The notes below the pieces were generated by a model. It was not told the origin of the DNA. It saw only the letters and a program-made list of their open reading frames with translations, and did not search any database. A program made the position numbers and the translations under genes. DNA of 64,000 bases from Flavobacteriaceae bacterium (lineage in GTDB: Bacteria; Bacteroidota; Bacteroidia; Flavobacteriales; Flavobacteriaceae), in contig JAGKWW010000009.1 in NCBI GenBank assembly GCA_021151665.1, forward strand, positions 4,225 through 68,224. The letters run 5' to 3'. Positions 36,669 through 44,396 of the stretch are shown here, in pieces. Numbering within the stretch: position 1 is the first letter of the stretch; every line of letters starts with the position of its first letter.

Positions 36669-37702
36669 AGCAGCTACTGCAAAGGCAGATAGAAAAGCAT
36701 TTTGGGAATACAGTTCCTGATGGAATGCAGTTTTTTCTCGACGCTATAGAGGGTACTTACAACGATTATGACAACAGGATCTACCTGCTGCAGCGTGCCA
36801 TGAAAATAAGCTCGGATGAGCTTTATGAGGCAAACCAAAAACTTCGTGCCGAGGCAGAAAACCTAAAAGAGATAAACAGGAACCTGGAAACGATACTCTC
36901 CTCAATGAATACGGAAACCTCCTTGTCGGGCGGAAGGTTTGACTCTGTGGAGTACATCAGGCGGCAGTCGGCAGAAATTATCAGGATCAACACCCAGCGC
37001 GAAGAACTGCTGCTGAACCTCGAGCGCCAAAATCGCGAGCTTAATGATTATGCACACGTAGTATCACATGACCTGAAAGCCCCCCTTCGCAGTATTGATA
37101 CCCTTATCAACTGGTTTATAGAAGACAATCAGGCTACATTAAAAGAAAAAGACAGGCAAACTCTTGATACTGTGCTTTCCAGCGTAGAAAAAATGGATAT
37201 GCTTATTAAGGGGATATTGGATTACTCCACCATTGACAAGCTGGAATCTGAAAGCCGTGTCGTTAATTTGCACGAGATGGTAGCCGACTTGATACCTACA
37301 CTATTGCTTCCACCGGACTTTGACATAGAAATTGAAAACAACCTTCCGTCGCTTTATGGAAATTACTACCGCTTCCGCCAACTGTTTCAAAACCTTATCG
37401 AGAACGCAGTGAAGTACAATGATAAGCAATACGGAACAGTTGTAATAGGATGTAGAAATATACCGGGGCACACGGAATTTTTCGTCAAAGATAATGGCCG
37501 GGGGATACCGGCTGCTTATCACAGTAAAATATTTGATATATTTACAAAGCTTGATAATGAGAATCATTCTTCTGGAATAGGCCTGTCTATCGTGCAGAAA
37601 ATCCTGAATTTTTACAACGGGACCATCAGGCTCGACAGCGAGGAAGGCGTGGGAACCACATTTTATTTTACACTACCAAACATTGGAACAGCCAAATCTT
37701 AA
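36665..37702 (+). CDS. Sensor-less histidine kinase partner of the FIST protein (NahK-like)
   Basis: A 345-residue soluble kinase. The N-terminal 90 residues have FLDAIEGTYNDYDNRIYLL followed by a coiled coil, a segment seen in kinases encoded beside FIST proteins (from memory of the NahK group). There is no PAS, GAF or membrane sensor. The HisKA domain has H135 (SHDLKAPLRSI); the HATPase domain has NLIENAVKYN, DNGRGI and GIGLSIV. It overlaps the FIST gene by 4 bp and the Hpt gene by 20 bp, so it is likely controlled by direct FIST contact and phosphorylates or dephosphorylates a receiver in the same relay. Confidence 0.9.
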   Translation: MKQLLQRQIEKHFGNTVPDGMQFFLDAIEGTYNDYDNRIYLLQRAMKISSDELYEANQKLRAEAENLKEINRNLETILSSMNTETSLSGGRFDSVEYIRRQSAEIIRINTQREELLLNLERQNRELNDYAHVVSHDLKAPLRSIDTLINWFIEDNQATLKEKDRQTLDTVLSSVEKMDMLIKGILDYSTIDKLESESRVVNLHEMVADLIPTLLLPPDFDIEIENNLPSLYGNYYRFRQLFQNLIENAVKYNDKQYGTVVIGCRNIPGHTEFFVKDNGRGIPAAYHSKIFDIFTKLDNENHSSGIGLSIVQKILNFYNGTIRLDSEEGVGTTFYFTLPNIGTAKS

Positions 37703-38000
37703 CTATATCGACGAACTTGCGGGAAACGATAATGTTTTTCGCGGTAAGCTCATTGAAACCATCAAAAAAGAGCTTCCGGGAGAGGTTGCTTTTTATAAAG
37801 AAAACCTTTTAAACAATCATCTTAAAACCGCGGCGGGCGGAGTACACAAGCTCAAACATAAAATCGCGGTACTGGGGCTTGAAAAAAGCTATACACAGGC
37901 TGAAAAATTTGAAGCTGAATTGCTTGAGGGAAATACGAACGCCGCGGCAGAATTTGAAAACATCCTGAACTGCATGCTCGATTTTACAGCTTCATTATAA
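37683..38000 (+). CDS. Histidine phosphotransfer (Hpt) protein
   Basis: A 105-residue four-helix-bundle Hpt protein. The phospho-acceptor is H55 in VHKLKHKIAVLGL, and the start EQPNLNYIDELAGND is the usual N-terminus of the family in Flavobacteriia. The only start matching it is a TTG at 37683, 20 nt inside the upstream kinase gene; no ATG or GTG is available nearby. The overlap suggests translational coupling. It would shuttle phosphate between receivers encoded in this cluster, for example from the single-domain regulator to a LytTR regulator. Confidence 0.85.
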   Translation: MEQPNLNYIDELAGNDNVFRGKLIETIKKELPGEVAFYKENLLNNHLKTAAGGVHKLKHKIAVLGLEKSYTQAEKFEAELLEGNTNAAAEFENILNCMLDFTASL

Positions 38001-38009
38001 AAAGACGGT

Positions 38010-38717
38010 ATGAATTGTATTGTAATTGATGACGAGACACTTGCCCGGGATATCATCTGCCATTTTATCGAGAATGATGAACAGCTCAATTTGCTTGGAG
38101 AATTCGACAACCCATTGGATGCAATTCGTTTTTTAAATACACATAAAGATGTCGACCTTATATTCCTTGATGTGCACATGCCCGCCTTTACCGGATTTGA
38201 TTTTCTGCAAACCATGCCTTCTCTTCCGGCCGTCATATTGACCACATCTGACAGAAATCTCGCGATCGAAGCATTTGAATACCATTGCATTGTTGATTTT
38301 TTGGCAAAACCGGTAAAAGAAGAACGTTTTAAAAAAGCAGTGCTTGTTGCCAAATCCTGGAAAAAAGTATTGGACAACAGTTTCGAAGAAGTTCCTGATG
38401 ATTCCAGTCGCGACCTGTTCGTAAATATTGACAACAAACTTATTAAAATTGATATACCTTCAATTGAATACATTAGGGTACAGGGCCAATACCTGCAAAT
38501 AAGCGCAGGAAAAAAAAGTTACACGCTGCATATAACGGCGATGGCCGACATAGAAAGTAAACTCCCCGCCGAGAACTTCCTGAGAATTCATAAAACCGTA
38601 ATAATAAACATTGGTAAAGTTCTGGACATCGAAGAGTATGCAGTCGTAATTGCAAAACAGCGGCTGCCACTAAGCAGCGACGGCAAAGAAGCGCTGCTTA
38701 AAAAACTCAAAGTATAA
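38010..38717 (+). CDS. LytTR-family response regulator, first copy
   Basis: A 235-residue regulator with a receiver (phospho-acceptor D54 in FLDVHMPAFTG) and a C-terminal LytTR DNA-binding domain (about 130-232: SIEYIRVQGQYLQI, FLRIHKTVIINIGKV). It starts 10 nt after the Hpt gene, at the end of the FIST-kinase-Hpt run, and so is the likely transcriptional output. The next gene is a paralogue about 35-40 percent alike by eye. The promoter targets are unknown. Confidence 0.93.
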   Translation: MNCIVIDDETLARDIICHFIENDEQLNLLGEFDNPLDAIRFLNTHKDVDLIFLDVHMPAFTGFDFLQTMPSLPAVILTTSDRNLAIEAFEYHCIVDFLAKPVKEERFKKAVLVAKSWKKVLDNSFEEVPDDSSRDLFVNIDNKLIKIDIPSIEYIRVQGQYLQISAGKKSYTLHITAMADIESKLPAENFLRIHKTVIINIGKVLDIEEYAVVIAKQRLPLSSDGKEALLKKLKV

Positions 38718-38763
38718 TGTATTGGGGAGCTAATTTTAATCTGACAACTTAACGCTAAAAAAA

Positions 38764-39504
38764 ATGGATTGTATAATAATAGATGATGAGACAATGGCGC
38801 GTACCATCATTGCGCAACTCATTTCGCAGGAACCAGCGCTAACGCTGACGCATGAGTTTGATAACGCAATGAGCGCTATCAAATACCTCAACCAGCCAAA
38901 TACCACGTCACTGATATTTCTGGATATACATATGCCGGGCTTCAGCGGTATCGATTTTGTGCAGACGCTTAAAAATCTTCCTGCTGTTATTCTTATTACC
39001 TCCGATAAAAACTATGCTATAGAGGCTTTCGAATACGACTGTATCGTAGATTATCTTGTGAAACCCTTAACCGCAGAGCGTTTTCATAAGGCGGTAACGA
39101 AAGCGTTAACAAGGCAGGAAACGGCATTGCCGAAAGCAGAGGCGACCATTACCAATTCGGGCCCGAACATGGCGGAATTACCTGCAGACAATGCCAATGA
39201 GTTCTATGTAAACATAGACAGGAGGCTTATTAAGATTGAGATACCTACAATAAACCTGATTCAGGCAAAAGGTGACTATATTTATATAAAAACCGATACC
39301 AAGAATTATACGGTGCATTCAACCATGAAAAAGATCGAAGAAAAACTTCCGGCAAGCCTGTTCCTTAAAGTGCACAGAACCTTTATTATCAACACGAAAA
39401 AAATTGTCGATATTGAAGATAACAGCGTATTGATAGGGAAAGACGTGGTGCCGGTTAGCAGGTCTAACCGTCCGGAACTCATGAAACGGCTAAATAAACT
39501 TTAA
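38764..39504 (+). CDS. LytTR-family response regulator, second copy
   Basis: A 246-residue paralogue of the preceding regulator: receiver with D54 (FLDIHMPGFSG) and LytTR domain (about 145-245: TINLIQAKGDYIYI, FLKVHRTFIINTKKI). The linker between the domains is longer and Pro/Ala-rich than in the first copy. The 46-bp gap contains no terminator. Its stop codon shares a TTAA palindrome with the stop of the converging glycosidase gene, leaving no room for a terminator. Confidence 0.93.
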   Translation: MDCIIIDDETMARTIIAQLISQEPALTLTHEFDNAMSAIKYLNQPNTTSLIFLDIHMPGFSGIDFVQTLKNLPAVILITSDKNYAIEAFEYDCIVDYLVKPLTAERFHKAVTKALTRQETALPKAEATITNSGPNMAELPADNANEFYVNIDRRLIKIEIPTINLIQAKGDYIYIKTDTKNYTVHSTMKKIEEKLPASLFLKVHRTFIINTKKIVDIEDNSVLIGKDVVPVSRSNRPELMKRLNKL

Positions 39505-42158
39505 AGTTTCAGCAGGCGGCAGTAATCCAGCATCGCCGTATTTTCGTCAACATTCATATTGTTGTTCCACTCCTCAAATACAAGTGCAATCCGGTTGATG
39601 CCTTTTTTCAGGCTTACCCTTACCCTGTTAGAAAAACCCCAGTTGCTCCATTCGCCGGTACCACGCTGCGGCATAACTACTGCACCGCAATAACCCGAAT
39701 TTACATAAAGGCTCCGGATCGCGCACTTATTATCTGTATTCCACGGCCCGTTCCCGTTAGAATAGCTGAAGTCGATAAGGTAATCGCCGTCCTCGGGCAC
39801 GGTAAAGCTTACGGTAACCTTAGTGTTTTCTGTCTTACTCATTGCAATAAAGCCTTTGCCGCTGTAGCCAGTGTAGGGAAGAATTGACTTTGTCGTCGCG
39901 GTTTCAGCCTCAAGTACAAACTGGCTGTTTTTCGGATAAAGATGTAACGGCGAGGAGACAAAGCCTGTACTTCCTTTCGTATCTGCCGCCGCTATGGCAT
40001 AACATCCCGCACCGTATTTTGCGGTATCAAATGTAAGCGCGGTGGTTTTAGCAATCTCTTTGCCGTCTTTGTAAATGATGTAGCCCGATTCGTGACCTGC
40101 AGGGTTCCAAGCAAGCATGCTTCCGCCATTTTCAACGAGTAATGTTTCAGGGGAAAATTCGTTTGCCACAAGATTCATTTTTCCCTCAAAGCTTTGGTTG
40201 CCAAGAACAATCTCAACGCTATGCCTGCCCTTTATTTCGCCCGGTAAAAAGGGTTGCTGCTGTTTTCCGTCTAAGCTAAAGGATTTAATAGTGTTGCCAT
40301 ATCCTTTGACGGTAATATCCAGCAAGGCTTCGCGATAAGAAAAATTGGAAAGCTTTTTATCGCCGTCATAGCCCTTAGGCACCGATGGTGAAAATTTTAT
40401 ACCTTCTTTTTCAAACTCCATCCCCAGCAGCACCCGATATACCATTGCGAGATTTCCGGACATGCTCCAAAGCATATGGTCGCTGTTTACTTCAGTACCC
40501 ACATAATCACCATTTTGCGCGAAAAAGTTTTCATAATTAGTTAGGAATAATGCCGCCGGACGATAAATGGAGGCCATGCCGTGATTGAGCACCGTTTCAT
40601 TTCCCGCCTTTGCTGCTGCAAGATTCCAATAAGACTGTACAAACGGCCATACCGCATTGTTATGATAGGCCGGGATATTCGGTATCTGAGGATAAATGCA
40701 CGTGGCGCCAAACGGCGTTATGGGCGACCGACCGATTATTTCTTTAGCGCTTGCTTCATCGGCAATACCAAAAAGAATAGCAAGTGATTCGCCCAGGGCT
40801 TCGTACCTGCCGGAGAGAACAGGGCTGTTTCCGCCGTACAAATATTGGCCATAATATCCTTTTTCCTGCTGCCAAAGCCATTTGTTGATGCCGCGTTTGA
40901 TACCGTCAGCAACACTGGTGAACGAGCTTCCATCTTCCCCCAGTAGCGCAGCCATTTCTGCAGCAATAATATTGGCTCGATAATGAACGGCGTTAGTTCC
41001 AAGGCATTCGGACATAAAAATATCGGCGTTGTTCATCCACCTTGGATAGGTTTGTTCCCGCCAGTCTAAAAATGAAGATTCCCCCCGGTACAACCCTGTA
41101 GCGGGGTCATAAAGTGTCTTGTAATCATCTTCGAGAGTATTCTTTACGATCGTATAGCATTGCTTTAGCCAATTACTGTCGCCCGTAACCTTGTAAACTT
41201 CCCAGACGGCAATTGCCCACACGGTCCGGTCTGACGAAACCGGCCATGCCCCACCCGACCCGGTATCCTGGACGATACGGCCGCGCTTTACTTTTCTCAT
41301 CAGGCTTATTTTCGCAACATCCGGCTGATGGAAGGCCATGGAAAGGAGGATACTATAACTCACGTCGCGGGTCCAGACCCCACCCCATTTTGCCCCGGTC
41401 CTAAAGGTGCTGTCGGGTTCGATGGCAATAAGCGCTTCATCTGTTGCCATCCTGAATAATGCATCTACAATCGGCTGGCCGCTGGAATATTTTGGTTTGC
41501 CCGAAAGGTCACGTTGCGGTTTCCATAAACGCTGTGCTTCGTTTTGACCAACAACCGGATTAAAGACCAAAGTAATTTCATAAATACCGTCACCATCGTT
41601 ATCGCGAAGCATTAGCCCTTTCTCTTCAAGGTTCACAAAATCCCAGCTCAGCGGCTCTGCGCTGCCCGCTATAAAGAAGCCTTTGAAATCGGACTTGGCT
41701 ATTTTGCTGCCATCGGCGGCAATATAAAATCCCTGGGTGTTCAACTGCCGCAGTACTTCTCTTCCATCGAGCCTGAACGTATAGTTGTAATTGGGCTCAA
41801 GGTAACGGCGGGTTGCGGCCGGTATAGAGGCATACGGAATGCCGAATTTGATAACGCCCGATTGGTGCTCCCCTTCGCCAACAATAATGTGGTGATTTTG
41901 ACCGAATGGCATTTCGTTGTCCTTTTCATTTATACTGAATTTAAAAGAGATATCCCTTGAGAACATTTCGCTGGCAGTACTTTGATAATCAGAAATCAAG
42001 TTACCCGACTTATCGGCCTTTGCTTCATATTTCCCCTGCACTACCCTGTCTTTGTACAATGTGTATTCCGGTGACTTATATAGTATCTCCTGTCCTGAAA
42101 CATGATTGCAGCACAAGGATATAACAAATGGGACAAGGAAATTGAAACAGGATCTCAT
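39501..42158 (-). CDS. Large exported six-hairpin glycosidase-like protein with carbohydrate-binding tail
   Basis: An 885-residue protein with a signal peptide (to about residue 22, CCNHVSGQ). The middle (about 225-600) looks like an (alpha/alpha)6 barrel: KWGGVWTRDVSYSILLSMAF, GGAWPVSSDRTVWAIAVWE, IPAYHNNAVWPFVQSYW. Residues about 640-730 are beta-sandwich, and the last 135 resemble a CBM35/CBM6-like domain (QFVLEAETATTKS...YSGKGFIAM...YLIDFSYSNGNG). I do not recognise the GH family with certainty; similar folds include trehalase-, debranching- and rhamnosidase-like enzymes. It stands alone. Direct repeats of GTACAAAAGCAAA lie in its upstream region. Confidence 0.8.
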   Translation of the reverse strand: MRSCFNFLVPFVISLCCNHVSGQEILYKSPEYTLYKDRVVQGKYEAKADKSGNLISDYQSTASEMFSRDISFKFSINEKDNEMPFGQNHHIIVGEGEHQSGVIKFGIPYASIPAATRRYLEPNYNYTFRLDGREVLRQLNTQGFYIAADGSKIAKSDFKGFFIAGSAEPLSWDFVNLEEKGLMLRDNDGDGIYEITLVFNPVVGQNEAQRLWKPQRDLSGKPKYSSGQPIVDALFRMATDEALIAIEPDSTFRTGAKWGGVWTRDVSYSILLSMAFHQPDVAKISLMRKVKRGRIVQDTGSGGAWPVSSDRTVWAIAVWEVYKVTGDSNWLKQCYTIVKNTLEDDYKTLYDPATGLYRGESSFLDWREQTYPRWMNNADIFMSECLGTNAVHYRANIIAAEMAALLGEDGSSFTSVADGIKRGINKWLWQQEKGYYGQYLYGGNSPVLSGRYEALGESLAILFGIADEASAKEIIGRSPITPFGATCIYPQIPNIPAYHNNAVWPFVQSYWNLAAAKAGNETVLNHGMASIYRPAALFLTNYENFFAQNGDYVGTEVNSDHMLWSMSGNLAMVYRVLLGMEFEKEGIKFSPSVPKGYDGDKKLSNFSYREALLDITVKGYGNTIKSFSLDGKQQQPFLPGEIKGRHSVEIVLGNQSFEGKMNLVANEFSPETLLVENGGSMLAWNPAGHESGYIIYKDGKEIAKTTALTFDTAKYGAGCYAIAAADTKGSTGFVSSPLHLYPKNSQFVLEAETATTKSILPYTGYSGKGFIAMSKTENTKVTVSFTVPEDGDYLIDFSYSNGNGPWNTDNKCAIRSLYVNSGYCGAVVMPQRGTGEWSNWGFSNRVRVSLKKGINRIALVFEEWNNNMNVDENTAMLDYCRLLKL

Positions 42159-42180
42159 AACTAAAATATATAACGCTAAA

Positions 42181-42209
42181 GTACAAAAGCAAACTCGTAC
42201 AAAAGCAAA
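42181..42209. repeat. Tandem 13-bp direct repeat upstream of the glycosidase gene
   Basis: GTACAAAAGCAAA occurs at 42181-42193 and 42197-42209 (period 16). It lies 23-51 bp upstream of the minus-strand start at 42158 and overlaps its expected promoter, so it may be an operator. Confidence 0.5.
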
Positions 42210-42240
42210 AAGGTCCCTTCTGGCAAAGGGACCTTTCTTT
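42207..42240 (-). terminator. Terminator of the ECF sigma factor operon
   Basis: Perfect 11-bp stem AAAGGTCCCTT (42209-42219) / AAGGGACCTTT (42226-42236), 6-nt loop. T-runs follow on both strands; the gene ending nearest is the minus-strand periplasmic sensor (stop at 42373). Confidence 0.8.
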
Positions 42241-42372
42241 TAAAATCTACAGTATTAGAAGGGGGTCTAATACTTTACTAAAATTACCAATACAAAGGTT
42301 GCTAAATTATTAATAACAGTCAATGTGGAAAACACAGAATTTGCCTGCGGAAAACACAGTTTTAACTCGGTA

Positions 42373-42831
42373 TTAACGTCTGTGAGGACCGGGAGGCGGG
42401 CCAAAAAGCCTTGGCAACTCGGGTGCAAGCTCATTATAGTACCCCAGTTGATCTAACCTGCACAGGCTCCTGATGTCGCGAAAATGCTTCAGGTGTACCT
42501 GCTCTATCTTTTTCTGGCAGGCGTTAATACTATCTATCAATGCCTGAGATTTGTCTTCAGGTGAGCCATCTGCAAGAAGCTCGTACAGCCGTTGCTTGTT
42601 TTTCCTTATTTTGAGGTCGATTCCCGATATTTCTTTATGATGCTCTTTAATAAGCGCATCATATTTTTGCTTCTGCTCCTTATCAAGGTGAAGTTTGCAA
42701 ATAATTACCTCTCTTGGCTGCGGTCTTCGCGGAGGCCCGGGCGCGTGGCGAAACCAGATGGAGCCCAAGGTAGCAATGTTCAACAAAAGCAGCAGTACTA
42801 CAGAGGCTGCCAGCAATGTGGTCTTTTTCAT
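42373..42831 (-). CDS. Periplasmic Spy/CnrX-like stress sensor protein
   Basis: A 152-residue protein with one N-terminal membrane anchor (LLAASVVLLLLLNIATLGSI) and a helical periplasmic domain with LHLDKEQKQKYDALIKEHHKE and HLKHFRDIRSLCRLDQLGYYNELA, as in the heavy-metal resistance/CpxP-Spy fold. The C-terminus is Pro-rich (GPPPGPHRR). In related operons such proteins bind metal or misfolded protein and control an ECF sigma factor. It is 6 bp after the anti-sigma gene, the third gene of the operon. Confidence 0.82.
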   Translation of the reverse strand: MKKTTLLAASVVLLLLLNIATLGSIWFRHAPGPPRRPQPREVIICKLHLDKEQKQKYDALIKEHHKEISGIDLKIRKNKQRLYELLADGSPEDKSQALIDSINACQKKIEQVHLKHFRDIRSLCRLDQLGYYNELAPELPRLFGPPPGPHRR

Positions 42832-42837
42832 GTTGTT

Positions 42838-43107
42838 CTAATACAGGTTATTATTAATGGAAAAGCCGTAAGCGTCAGGCGAATTGTTTCCCGACTCCTG
42901 ATTTTTGCTGCTAATTGCACCGGCGTTAAGCGCTATGAGCAATGCTGCACAAGCCGCCGCCAGCCAAAGCCATTTTGGCCCGACAGTAACCGTGTCTTCA
43001 TACAATTTCTGCCTCACTCCGGCGAGTATCGCATTGCCATCGGGATGCAGTACAGGCAGGGTATTCCCTGACTCTATGATTTCTTTGATCCACTTATTGC
43101 GTTCCAT
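42838..43107 (-). CDS. Small anti-sigma-factor-like membrane protein
   Basis: An 89-residue protein with a cytosolic part (NKWIKEIIESGNTLPVL) and one membrane segment (KWLWLAAACAALLIALNAGA). It follows an ECF sigma gene by 23 bp and precedes the Spy/CnrX-like gene. Position and topology suggest an anti-sigma factor or its regulator; the sequence itself is not diagnostic. Confidence 0.6.
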   Translation of the reverse strand: MERNKWIKEIIESGNTLPVLHPDGNAILAGVRQKLYEDTVTVGPKWLWLAAACAALLIALNAGAISSKNQESGNNSPDAYGFSINNNLY

Positions 43108-43130
43108 ACCTGTTTAGACGTAGTTATTTT

Positions 43131-43673
43131 TCATTCCTTGCGTAAATCGTCAAATTTTTCTGAAAGAATTTCTTTTAGCGCTTTCTTTGCCCTGAATACC
43201 AATGACTCCACCGCAGAAACACTCAGTTCCATGATAGCGGCGATCTCGCTATTGGGCAGGCCTTCTACTTTACTCAGCATAAACGCGGTCTTTTGGCTGT
43301 CGCCGAGTTTGTTTATGGCTTCAAACAATATCGCGGTGCTTTCTTTCTGTTCCAGCAACGCGGCGGGATGTTCATAAGAGGGAAGCTTTAGGTATTCCGT
43401 TTCGGGTGCCGCATTTCGCCCAAAAGAGAATAGACGCTTTTTGCTGTTTTTCTTCCGGATAAAATCAAGGCTCTCATTTACGGTAATACGATAGATCCAG
43501 GTTCGCATTGCCGACCGCTCCTCAAACTCATTGAGAGAACGGTATACTTTTACAAAAACATCCTGGGTAACTTCCTCAGCATCGTCTGTGCGCAAAAGGT
43601 AATGCAGCGCAAGGTTATAAACCTGCACTTTAAACTCATGGTATATCGCATTAAACTTTTGTTCGTCTTTCAT
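43131..43673 (-). CDS. ECF RNA polymerase sigma factor
   Basis: A 180-residue sigma-70 family protein. Region 2 has AEEVTQDVFVKVYRSL and RTWIYRITVNESLDFIRKK; region 4 has KTAFMLSKVEGLPNSEIAAIMELSVSAVESLVFRAKKAL. The linker and length are typical of the extracytoplasmic-function group. It begins a three-gene operon with an anti-sigma-like and a periplasmic sensor gene. The preceding 70 bp contain a near-match to TAnnTTTG (TACATTTTG), with possible autoregulation. Confidence 0.93.
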   Translation of the reverse strand: MKDEQKFNAIYHEFKVQVYNLALHYLLRTDDAEEVTQDVFVKVYRSLNEFEERSAMRTWIYRITVNESLDFIRKKNSKKRLFSFGRNAAPETEYLKLPSYEHPAALLEQKESTAILFEAINKLGDSQKTAFMLSKVEGLPNSEIAAIMELSVSAVESLVFRAKKALKEILSEKFDDLRKE

Positions 43674-43743
43674 TCGCCTTATGATATGACGCCCAAAATG
43701 TACAAAAGTTTAATAAGGTATTAACATTTATTTTAACAAGTTT

Positions 43744-44322
43744 CTACCCAGCGTAAGACTTCCTGATACGGCTCAGGCTTTCCGGCTGAATTCCCAGATA
43801 AGACGAAAGGTGCTTTACCGATATGGCGCGTACGAGTTCCGGTTTGCGATTCAACAGTTTGGCATAGCGTTCTTCGGCGGTAAGCGAAAGTAGTTCCATC
43901 TCCTTCTCCAGCCTTTTGATGTAGTGGAATTCGGCCATGCGCCTTCCCAGACGGTTAATATTTATCGACTCGGCATAAAATTCCTCGATCTGTTTTACAG
44001 GTAATATCAGCACATCAGAATCTTCAAGAAAAACAATGTTTACGGGGCTTGGCGCCCCGGTAATCAGGGAATAGAATCCTGTTACAAAATCTCCCTCAAA
44101 ATGAAAGTCGACCGTAAACTCACGTTCGTTGCTCACAAAGTAATTTCGGCACAAGCCTTTCGCCAGGTAGTACATATTTGTCTCTATTTGTCCGGCCTTT
44201 ATCAGGAACTCCCCTCTTTTAAATTTTGCGGGAGTAAGGCTTTCCTCATGTTTTTTCCATTCCTCATCGGTAAGTGGCTGAATGCTGAAAATGGTCTGTC
44301 GTATCTTTTCAATTGGTTGCAT
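43744..44322 (-). CDS. Crp/Fnr-family cyclic-nucleotide-binding regulator
   Basis: A 192-residue protein with an N-terminal cNMP-binding barrel (KRGEFLIKAGQIETNMYYLAKG) and a C-terminal helix-turn-helix (ISVKHLSSYLGIQPESLSRIRK). No Fe-S cysteine cluster of the FNR type is present. Proteins of this size are common orphan regulators in Bacteroidota; the ligand and targets are unknown. It follows glyA but is separated from it by a terminator at 44346-44375. Confidence 0.9.
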   Translation of the reverse strand: MQPIEKIRQTIFSIQPLTDEEWKKHEESLTPAKFKRGEFLIKAGQIETNMYYLAKGLCRNYFVSNEREFTVDFHFEGDFVTGFYSLITGAPSPVNIVFLEDSDVLILPVKQIEEFYAESININRLGRRMAEFHYIKRLEKEMELLSLTAEERYAKLLNRKPELVRAISVKHLSSYLGIQPESLSRIRKSYAG

Positions 44323-44345
44323 GGTGGTGTTGGCGTATAAAGAAT

Positions 44346-44382
44346 AAGCCCTTTAAACGCATGTCTAAAGGGCTTTAGTATT
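44346..44382 (-). terminator. Terminator after glyA
   Basis: Perfect 10-bp stem AAGCCCTTTA (44346-44355) / TAAAGGGCTT (44366-44375), 10-nt loop, directly downstream of the minus-strand glyA stop at 44397. Confidence 0.8.
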
Positions 44383-44396
44383 TAAAATTGTAAATA

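Noticed and set aside
42181..42209. Two-copy repeat considered as a CRISPR remnant
   Set aside because: Only two 13-bp copies with a 3-bp spacer; no cas genes anywhere in the window.
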